A DNA stretch of 42,500 nt from Selaginella moellendorffii (Eukaryota > Streptophyta > Lycopodiopsida > Selaginellales > Selaginellaceae): NCBI RefSeq assembly GCF_000143415.4, contig NW_003314275.1, forward strand, positions 210,077-252,576, in the 5' to 3' direction. This document shows, in pieces, positions 10,771 to 18,725 of the stretch; the stretch's first letter is position 1; each line of letters starts with the position of its first letter. The notes under the pieces are model-generated. The model was given only the letters and a program-made list of their open reading frames with translations. It was not told where the DNA came from and ran no database searches. The position numbers were made by a program, and so were the translations under genes.

Positions 10771-10945
10771 CGCAGCCCACTTGGCGTCCCAGGAGATTTC
10801 AGCGCCACTCTCCAACTGTAAGTGGCAGAGTAGCCTTGCTGCTACGATCCACTGCACACACAGTGCACATTCGCCAGCGAGTCCGGCCTCGATTGTCACG
10901 GCCTCCATTCGGCTTCAAATGGTAAGTCTTTTAGGCCAAGTAGAA

Positions 10946-11106
10946 AATGGCATGAGGCCACATGCCATTCAGTAGCAACATTGGCATGCACCGATTGGGC
11001 TCTCGAGTGCAATCCGGTTACAGATGGCGTGTAGCCTCACGCCATCTTAGGATGCAGCCTCAAGACATCTGATGCAGTGGTGAATGGCGTGTGGCTTCAC
11101 GTTATT
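10946..11106. repeat. Three palindromes in the first intron
   Basis: 10946-10969 (consensus copy), 11023-11046 and 11083-11106, spaced 60-77 bp, all inside the 239-bp intron 10922-11160. Confidence 0.9.
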
Positions 11107-12342
11107 TCCAGCTGCTAGCTTTTCATCTGTCAGCTCTAATTGTTGTGCATTTCTGAACAGGCGAGGAATTGCGTTCTTCTTCCAGCCACTGTCAATGTGG
11201 ATGTAGAGAAGGGGGAGGAGCTCACCAGTTGGACTTTCGGGATGGAAGGCGAGGATCTGAGGCTATACAGCATAGATGGTGGCAGAAAAGAATGCATAGG
11301 GATCCTCATCCAAGTGACAGACACTCCATGCAGTTCCATGCAAGAATATGGACTGGCACTTGTGGTAAAGATAGCGTCCACCTTCAAGATCCACCTTGCA
11401 CATCCTAGCGGCTTCCCGGAGGGGGGCAGCGGCTATGAGGAATTCCTAGAGGGAGCTAGGGAGAGGTTGTCCAGGAGGCCCACAATTTCAAATACGCTGC
11501 GGGTCTATGAAGATCACATGGAATCCACGGACCTCACCTACGGCGATGTTCAAAAACTATATTCCAACATTGAGCCGTTGAGAGTGCCTCCAGTTCGCGA
11601 AGCGAAGGGGAAGGGGGTCGATCTGGAAACTACCCCGAAGCAGAAAAGGGTGGTCAAACTCAAGCCGACGTCTGACTCTCCTGCAGCTCCAAAAAAGAAG
11701 CTACTCGGTGATGCCATTGCCTCGGGTTCGAACACTACACCCACCAAAAAGAAGAGCCGCAAAGAGCAGAAAGAGCAAGAAGAGGCAGCAAAAATCGTCG
11801 CAGATAATAGTACTTGTTACTATTCCAACAAAGTATATACAATCGACATGAGCCGTATAGACATCCAAAGCAAATACAACCACAGGCTAGTATCTGATGA
11901 GTGGGTGGAGAAACTAAAGCAGAAGATGCTGGCAAGTCCAGTAACACCCGACATCGCAGACATGATCCCCTACGACCGAACAATGAAGGGCGAGACGAGG
12001 TTTCCAGACTTGATCAATAGGAAGGTGTTGGACGATCAGAACATCCGGTTCTATGCCGTCTCCGGGCAGCATTCTAGCTTGGTGATGCAAGAAATAGTTG
12101 TGGATATTATGGTGGGCGAGGAGGTGAAGAAAGTCTTCAAGACAAGAGTTGTCCGCCTGATAAAAGGCAACTCGCCCCTCCGATCTATCATATCCATCTC
12201 CCACGCGCAGAATGTCAAACAAGAAACGTGCTACAAATCGGGTCTGCACGAGACATTGGCACGAACACGGAAGCTCTGGGTTCAACTGAAGAAGCCACAA
12301 AAACCAGGACAAGGACGTGCACTAGCAACTAGCGCTTGGCAG

Positions 12343-12396
12343 GTAAGCCTCGTTGCATGTGGCATAGCATGTGGCCTCACGCCATTTCCATTGCAG
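12343..12396 (+). other. 54-bp intron filled by a palindrome
   Basis: Donor AG|GTAAGCC and acceptor TTGCAG. Removing it keeps phase (54 is divisible by 3, and it is open if retained). The palindrome at 12364-12386 (ATAGCATGTGG then CCTCACGCCATT) takes up nearly half of it. Confidence 0.7.
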
Positions 12397-13833
12397 GAAT
12401 TCTCGAGTCTTCTCTCGAAAACACTGGGGGTCAATGACACACTCAGCATCCATAACATTCTACTCGCGACAAAAGTTGTTTTTGACAAATGGGTAGATGT
12501 GCTGAGGAGGTACCATGACGGGGAGTTGCTAAACTCAATGGGTGTGGAGGACGGCCGGAAGCCCAATGATTTGAAGCTCAACGCCTTGCGTTTCTCACGG
12601 TCTCTAGACGACGACGACCTTCTGACAGTGGTTAATGCTCTTCTACGTGGTGAGGTAGTCTTCAACAAGACCAAAATGACTCCCGGCCATATTGTGACAT
12701 ACGAGGACTTGTGCACGACTCTGAGAGCTCGTGCGCTATTGAAGGATTGGATCTTTGAGCAAGTGGCCGTGGAGAGGGTGAGCATCAACACCATGCAAGA
12801 GATGATGGAAGAGCTGGAGTTGTCAAATGAAGACATCGACGAGTACGTGAAGGGGGCCCCCAAGTTCATCGATCTGCTGCGGGATGCCACGAAAAGTAAA
12901 GCTGAGAAGTTGGATTAGTATCCAAATTTCATTAAGAGGGATGTCGACCACCGGCTTCAGAAACAGCTCGACCCCGCAGCAGAGGCCTATCGAGAACCTT
13001 ACCGGGTATACGTGAATTCGGATGAGGATCAAAGGTGGAGGAGCATTGTTTCCCGTGGAGATGAGCAGGTCAAGAACATCTTTTGTGTGATGGACTTCAC
13101 AAACGAGGAGATCACTCATGCAGACGAAGTCAGCTCCATCATTGACTTAATGGTGGGACTTGCGGAGGTGGAATCTTCAGTCCACTATATGATCTACGAC
13201 TCCGAATCCTATCACAAGTTTTGGAAGGCCTTGAACGAGGTGAAGGGTCGGTTGAAAGGCAAGGAGATGCAGGAGATCCATGGGATAATGGCTAAGAAGA
13301 AGATACCGACGAATGTCTGCATCTTCACACTCGCCCTTGTTATTGGTCCTGCAGCAGAGTGGGACTGGAGTGACTTCCCAGCTTCGTTCGACAAGGCCGA
13401 TTGAATTGATCTGAGGGAGGTCAATTTACCCGTGCCTGAGGAACTGAAGACGGCTATGGAGCTTTCGAATCCAGAGAAAGCTCCACGTGCAGCATGGGAA
13501 ATGCTCAGCTGGGTCTTCAATGCAATAACACCTGCTTCTGACTCCAAGGGCAAATGCGTTGTCGAGTACTACTGCGGCGGACTATTCTTTCGAGCCGCAC
13601 TACTCAAGGGTGTCCCGTGTGTTGCGGTGACAAACTCCATTGAAGAGGTGACTTCAATGAAGCATATAATTACAGTTGCCAAAGAAAAATAGTATCTTCT
13701 CTGCAAACCTGATGAGTACGCACTTTAAGTTTAAATGTTATCTCACAAGCTCTGTATGCAGGAGCGTGGCCACCCCCAGATGCTGAAACGGCGTTAACAG
13801 CTATTGTTGGGCCGAGCTCACAACCTGCACAAG

Positions 13834-13889
13834 GTAAGGTCACGTGAGGCCTCACGCCATTTTGATTATAGATCATTGTGAATATTTAG
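13834..13889 (+). other. 56-bp intron with a palindrome
   Basis: Donor AAG|GTAAGG, acceptor ATATTTAG. The palindrome at 13840-13862 (CACGTGAGG then CCTCACGCCATT) begins right after the donor. Confidence 0.65.
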
Positions 13890-13961
13890 ACACGAGGACT
13901 GAAAAGCGCACTGGTGGCGCGTCGAAGAAGGACAAACAGACAAGCAATAGGAAAAAAGGAG

Positions 13962-14010
13962 GTACAAATTATATTTGCAATGGCGTGTGGTCTCATGCCA
14001 TTCCTTGCAG
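13962..14010 (+). other. 49-bp intron, half of it palindrome
   Basis: Donor GGAG|GTACAA, acceptor CCTTGCAG. The palindrome fills 13979-14002 (AATGGCGTGTGG then TCTCATGCCATT). The flanking exons are open in the matching phase. Confidence 0.7.
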
Positions 14011-14934
14011 GAGACACTTCTTCAAAGGCAAAACAGGCAAGCACCAGCCAAGCTCAAACTGACAGTGGTCATAAAAAGCGAAAGCACGTTGGACAGTCGT
14101 CGGGATCAGAGGCGTTTGCTCCTAAAGAAGAGGAGGACGAAGAAGAGGAGGACAAAGAGGACTTGGTCGGTCCTCACAATGGTGACGATCACAATAACGA
14201 CGACGATGATGATGACGACAATGGCCAGCCTGAGGTGGCCAAAGAGCAGCGGAGGAAGGTCATACAAGACAAACCATCAGGTAAATAATAGTACATCCAT
14301 TCCTAACCTTTTACCATTTCTAACATTGTCCATGTAGGTTGCAAAGCAAATGGTAAGTAGGGATTATTCAGTTGAATTAAGATACAAACTCTAGCCTTTA
14401 GTGTCGAGGAAGGATAGTGCCAACCAAGGGTCGAAACGTATGTCCAATCCTTCAGAATCAGTAGTGCGCCCAAGTGATATCGGTCCTAGTTCCTCAATAG
14501 CAGTTGATGGTAAATCGAGTATAGTCGATTCAATGTGCTAATGAGTTTGTTTTTAGTAGCCAGTAGGGAGGATACCATCTCAATCGAAGGGAGATATTTG
14601 GACATGCATATGGATCCGCCAGTGGACTCTACTTGCCTGCAAGAGTCATCAGAGCTGGTGGAGGCTACTATCCATATCAACGCCAAGCAAGCTGACCACG
14701 CTCCACTTGATGCTGCCCATACCACTGAGTCAATCTTGTCCACGTATCCAACTGACGGTGACCAGGCGCCATTGGACCCGCATGAGCCGCCCCAGCCGCC
14801 GAACCGGTCGTATCCTCATTTCCAATGGACTCAACGTGTGCCCAATCGTCTGACTACGCGCCGTTGGAACCTCCCTACACCGCCCCTGTTGCCTGTTCGG
14901 TCATGTCCACTTTGCCAATGGAGGCACCAGCTGA

Positions 14935-15033
14935 AATGGCGTGTGATCACACGCCATCGAAACCACCCCATGCCACTGTTGAGCCAGTTGTACCAGAGTC
15001 TACAGCTGAAATGGCATGTGCCCACACGCCATC
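14935..15033 (+). repeat. Two palindromes inside an exon
   Basis: 14935-14958 (AATGGCGTGTGA then TCACACGCCATC, with TGATCA at the centre in place of GGCC) and 15010-15033. Both are preceded by GCTGA and are read in the same frame. Confidence 0.8.
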
Positions 15034-15190
15034 GGATGCGATTGACCCCACATTGCAGAGGAGAGTATTTCCGCCCTTCACGTTTCCTCGACCAAAACCC
15101 TCTGAACGACCATCGGGAGCACCATTCGCTAATATTGTAGATGGTAAAATTGACTTGTACCATTTTTTATGCTGACGCATTTCATTTCAG

Positions 15191-16053
15191 AGTCATGGCG
15201 AAAGTACTGTATCGTTTTTGATCTGAACGGTGTCCTTTTCTCCCATGAGCGTGGCTCGTCCTCGAATGTCACTGCACCCTCCAAAGCCTGCGGTCGCAAG
15301 TTGGTCAAAAGAGACAGATTCACATTAATCACACGGGAGAAACTGCAGGATCTAATAATGACCATGCGACACTTAAAACAGAGGGCCGGGTTCAATTTGC
15401 AATTGGGAGTTTGGACATCCATGATGCGCCACAATGCATTAATGTTGCTACAGATGATGCACGATCAGACGCGAGTAATATTACCATTTGACTTTCTCCT
15501 AACGCAGGAGGATTGCTTGACTATGGTCCATGTGAGGGGTAGCAAGCCCATCTTCGTCAAGCCAGAGGCTGTAGTGATGAACCGGACTGCTAGGTCAAGT
15601 GAAATCCTCATCATCGATGACTCGCCGACTAAAACTGCAGCGAACACGCACACATATGCAGTGCACCCCATCTCTTGCAGTATGGAAACTAGGGAGAAGA
15701 AACCATATGTTCTGGGGGACCTTGCAAAACGGCTTGGAGCGATGGTGATAGAGAACCGGCCAGTCCAGGAGGTGGCTGCAGAAATCAACCAAATGGCAGA
15801 TGGAACGGTATATCAGAAGCCATTTGATTGGACAGACACCAGTCATCATTTATGGCATGTATATTGTCTAGCCAAGCACTATCCGCATCTCCATAATCTG
15901 CTCAATCGGATGGGTTCTTCCACCACTGAACATGAGCGTGGACGTATTAGAGAAGAGATGGCATTACTATTGGGTTTAAATCCTGATAGTGTGGAGAGTG
16001 ATGAAATTCCAAGATTATTGTATAGGCGTTGGAGGCAAAAAATAACAGTCTGA
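15191..16053 (+). CDS. FCP1/NIF-like HAD phosphatase domain, last exon
   Basis: After a 47-bp intron (15144-15190) the exon reads ESWRKYCIVFDLNGVLFSHE. FDLNGV (Asp at 15220-15222) matches HAD motif I of the FCP1/SCP family, although the usual DxDxT is altered to DLNGV. Downstream LGVWTSMMRHNA resembles the family's W(T/S)S motif II region, and ILIIDDSPTK (15604-15633) is motif III with the paired Asp. A helical C-terminus ends in a stop at 16053. This exon has no nonsense codon. Family members dephosphorylate phospho-Ser/Thr, for example on the RNA polymerase II tail. The second Asp of motif I is replaced by Asn, so activity here is doubtful. It may be the C-terminal domain of the ParB-like protein or a separate gene. 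Confidence 0.65.
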
Positions 16054-16086
16054 GATGGCATGTATTTATTTAAAAATGTAACTTAT

Positions 16087-16402
16087 TATGGCATGGGGTT
16101 CCATGCCATTGTATTAATATTAAAAGACAATTCTTTGAGAGGATTTGCATTATACTAGAAGTGTTACAACATGTTATTGGAAGTTTACGAAGTTGTTTTA
16201 TTAATAAGGGGAAAGTAAAGATTGAATGGGGACTTGGGCTCCACCTAGACTCGGAGCAACTGAGCCAATATTAAAAGGATGGAAAGAAATTGGACGACGA
16301 TGACAAGGAGAAGAGAGAGGTGAAGCAGTGGCAGGGGGAGGAGAAGTGATTGAGTAGACATTTCCTTGTTTAAAATAAAATGGCATGTGCCTCAATGCAG
16401 TT
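16087..16402. repeat. Palindromes in the right end of the element
   Basis: 16087-16110 (ATGGCATGG, GGTT, CCATGCCATT) lies 34 bp after the last stop codon, and 16379-16402 is a weaker copy 70 bp from the right terminal repeat. A half-site ATGGCATG sits at the stop codon (16055). Confidence 0.7.
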
Positions 16403-16471
16403 GAATTTTGTTATATTTATATACTATATAAGGGTTTGGAAACCTTATTTTACAAGTGGGATAATGACAAT

Positions 16472-16500
16472 TCCCACTTTAACGAAATAGAGCTTTATAG
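16472..16500 (-). repeat. Right terminal inverted repeat
   Basis: Exact 29-bp reverse complement of 3866-3894, ending CGAAATAGAGCTTTATAG. The bases just outside (AGCAATC) restore the reading frame of the interrupted MULE transposase. Confidence 0.8.
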
Positions 16501-17636
16501 AGCAATCTTCAAAAGCACTGGCATTCGAGGAAGGAAGATACATGGGAATAGGGCTTTCTATTAAGATGTTACATGATAGGATGAAGAGAAAATTAACACC
16601 ACCCACCCGAACAATGGCAATTGTAGTTGAGGAAGTGTTCCGTGGCACATTTATGGAGTACACTCCCCGAGCTTCTATTAGTGATATGAAGACTGTCCGC
16701 TCAAAGCGTCATTTTTCCTGTGCTAGGGAAGATGTTGGTACGGACCTTGGAGCGAAAAGCTCTCATAGGCCTGATGTCAAGTACCATTCTACTCCAAGAC
16801 ACCGCTCTCGGACTGAGCCACCTCAAGTGGCTGATGAAAAAAGTGCATCGCAACAGGTTGAAATTGCTTACCATAGCGTGGAGCCGAAGCAATAGGCAAT
16901 CTGACACGTGCCAGCAAAATCGAATGTAAGGTGTGTGGGGATGCTTCCAAGGGGCAAGTGTTGGGCTTGGATTCGTGGTGATAAATCTGCTTCTGTTCCA
17001 GCCCCATATTTCTATAGGGAACGAAAGCAAGTAGGATTTTCGAGATGGTGCTGGCTATATTGTTGCAACACCGACGCCAACCATACGAAGCGGCTTGAAG
17101 ACACTATAGTGACTAAACCTGATGCAGTACCTAAAGAATGTCTGGTTGCTAATAGGGTCGCACTCACCTCAGATGAGATTGAAAACCTTGAGAAATCTAG
17201 TTTCAATCTTGAGAGGAGAGTTGGAGATATGAGTGACAAAACCAGGACTATTCCTATAGAGATGCACAGGAGGCCAGCATGAAAAGGTAAGGCAGTTAAA
17301 TCTATTAGTACCGTCTCCAAGCAGAAGCAAGGTAAAATAAATTTAGCTCAAACACTTGAGTGTGAGATTCTCTCTACGAAGTATATCATTACGCTTGCAA
17401 AGGAGTATATAGTCAAAACAGAAGGTGGAGAGTACACAATTGCCATTCACGACTTTCCTTTTTGCACATGTCTAGACTTTACGAAGCGCGAGGAACATAG
17501 GAAGGCATATGCTCCTTGCAAGCATATATACTACATCTTCATCAACATCTTACATCAGGATCCTAAAGTGGATATTCATATACACCAAGCAAGCTTTACT
17601 ATTGCTGAGTTGCAAAAAACTTTTGGAGCTAACTAG
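16501..17636 (+). pseudogene. MULE/SWIM-type transposase, 3' part
   Basis: A single frame runs 1,134 bp from the edge of the 12.6 kb element to a stop at 17634, broken only by nonsense codons at 16893, 16899 and 17280. It ends with a SWIM zinc finger: C-x-C at 17463-17471 (FPFCTCLDF) and C-x-H at 17517-17525 (APCKHIYY). SWIM fingers cap many plant MULE transposases and FAR1-like proteins. The frame at the left edge is in phase with that of 3730-3865 across the insertion, with CGT-G on one side and AG-CAA on the other, so this is the missing C-terminal half. Confidence 0.65.
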
Positions 17637-17727
17637 ATTTCTTCAACACTATCGATGTTTATTCTCTATCAATAAAACTTATTATACTTTATATAATTAA
17701 TAAAAATGTGCTTTTTCATTTCACTTT

Positions 17728-18174
17728 TCATTTTATATACTTCTGAATGTTCTTGTCGCAATACTGCTCATAGTACTCGTGTGTCTCCATTTCTGTCTTT
17801 ACCATCTCAAAAAAGATTTCATGGTAGTCTTTCAGGTGCATGATGTTGTAGTGTGTCGTGAGAACATATATACCATCATATTGATCATTGCCATTATTTC
17901 CACCAAACACTAGAAAACATATAGGGCATTTCTTGAAAGTGGCAGAATTGCACTCAATCAGTAAAAGAGCATTCTTTTTCACTTAATTTGTTGCACCCTC
18001 TGTCATTGCATTTATCTCCAACTCATGATCACTATCCTCACTATCCTCTCTTTCATTCTCTTGTGTGGTTTGGTTATGTTGTGCAATGGGATAGTTATTG
18101 CATCTCCTAGCCCTTGAACCCTAGGAAGAAAGATTGTGAGAAGTAAAATTACCAACACTAGAACCCATAGACAT
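17728..18174 (-). pseudogene. Decayed TE protein with a Cys/His cluster
   Basis: From an ATG at 18174 one frame runs to 17728 with two internal nonsense codons (TAG after NLSS, TAA after GATN). The C-terminal half has KKCPICFLVF followed by TTHYNIMHLKDYH, a C-x2-C...H-x5-H arrangement like a C2H2 or BED-type finger. The middle is acidic. Likely part of the same minus-strand element as the fragments at 18726-21322. I do not recognise the family. Confidence 0.4.
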
Positions 18175-18725
18175 TTGTGTGTATTTCCCTTTTTTCAAAT
18201 GAAAGTGTGAATGAAGATTTCTAAATTTTAGATAGTATGCTATGACAAACCCCTCAAAAATGCATTCTAGAAAGAACCAAGTCCTTCTTTTATATGCAAT
18301 AAGCTTACATCAACAGTTATTTTTTTTCCTTTCAAACGGTTATATGGCTTTACATAGAATCTTATTTTAAATTTAATAATTTTTTAATTCTAACAAACCT
18401 GACATTTACTAGCTAGAAAGCATAAAGTACAAATTTAAAGAAGTTACAAGAATACTCTTTTTGCAAACATTTTATTTTATATTCTAACAAATGTCCCTAT
18501 CATTGCATGTAGTAAATATTTAAATTATTAGAACAAGAAGTGTCCTTTAAAACATTTTTATCTATATAATATATAGAGAGTTATGAAATTATTAGGTTTG
18601 CCATAACCTTAAAATTTTAAAGTTTATAATACTAAATTACAATTGAAAATTGAGCTCAACTCGTGAACTCAACTCTTTAACTCGTGAGCTCAAGTATGGT
18701 CCACGCCCCATCCTTCAAGTGGCCT
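18175..18725. other. AT-rich stretch, no gene seen
   Basis: Mostly A/T-rich with short homopolymers and a GAGCTCAACTCGTGAACTCAACTC-type short repeat near 18652. No coding signal. Confidence 0.5.

Larger units (their letters stand above)
8311..10918. promoter_or_regulatory. Divergent intergenic region of the 12.6 kb element
   Basis: This 2.6 kb separates the two divergently oriented gene units and should hold both promoters. I see no supportable coding sequence. It contains at least five palindromes, a CGCTCGCA-type tandem tract, a TTTAGGG array, a ~90-bp direct repeat carrying palindromes, and CTCGCG-rich repeats just before the plus-strand gene. Promoter activity is inferred from gene orientation only. 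Confidence 0.5.
10919..13692 (+). pseudogene. N-terminal part of a multidomain gene: ParB/Srx-like, possible methyltransferase
   Basis: The first exon ends in ATG|GTAAGT (10919-10921). Intron 10922-11160 holds three palindromes, and the frame resumes with a 2.5 kb open frame (phase 1). After a basic low-complexity stretch (KKKSRKEQKEQEEAA, near 11745), KVYTIDMSRIDI...NHRLVSDEWVEKLKQKM...FYAVSGQHSSLVMQEIV (about 11830-12100; SGQHS at 12061-12075) follows the ParB/sulfiredoxin pattern: a basic 'vsdewv.kL' helix, then a G-Q-H-S turn, then an Asn-containing helix. Further on, GPAAEW (13345-13362) and VVEYYCGG (13558-13581) resemble degenerate motifs IV and I of beta-type N4/N6 methyltransferases in the right order. 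Intron 12343-12396 is 54 bp. Nonsense codons at 12916 (TAG), 13402 (TGA) and 13690 (TAG), with no frameshift. The ParB call is moderate, the methyltransferase call weak. Confidence 0.5.
13762..15143 (+). pseudogene. Middle part of the same gene: charged and proline-rich linker exons
   Basis: A chain of small exons keeps phase: 13762-13833 (reads AWPPPDAETALTAIVGPSS), 13890-13961 (basic), 14011-14280 (KHVGQSSGSEAFAPKEEEDE, then an Asp/Asn run), a 15-bp micro-exon 14338-14352, 14402-14509, and 14557-15143. The introns are 56, 49, 57, 49 and 47 bp. The last exon is Pro/Thr/Glu-rich and needs a 1-base shift near 14780 to stay open. In it two palindromes are read in frame as EMAC(D/A)HTPS. The junction to the upstream part near 13692-13761 is unresolved. 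Phase continuity suggests one gene; two adjacent genes remain possible. Confidence 0.5.
3866..16500. mobile_element. 12.6 kb TIR-bounded DNA element carrying two gene units
   Basis: Its ends are perfect 29-bp inverted repeats (3866-3894 and 16472-16500). It sits inside a MULE transposase gene whose reading frame is in phase across the two edges. It holds an RNase H-like transposase candidate on the minus strand (5429-8310), a long plus-strand gene with ParB-like and FCP1-like domains (10919-16053), a small minus-strand open frame (4531-4788) and about 25 copies of a 24-bp palindrome. No target-site duplication is visible outside the 29-bp repeats. If part of the repeat is really host DNA, AGCT or TA could be the duplication. 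The superfamily is unassigned. Nested insertion is the simplest reading. Confidence 0.7.

Noticed and set aside
10491-10925. An Arg/Ser/His-rich protein in the CTCGC repeats
   Set aside because: It is created by tandem repeats just upstream of the first exon and has alternatives in all frames.
10919-13692. Bacterial contamination because of ParB-like similarity
   Set aside because: The gene has short spliceosomal-type introns and sits between plant-type repeats and inside a MULE.
4096-16402. The repeated palindromes as a CRISPR array
   Set aside because: Spacing is irregular, copies invert freely, and they lie in introns of a plant-type sequence.
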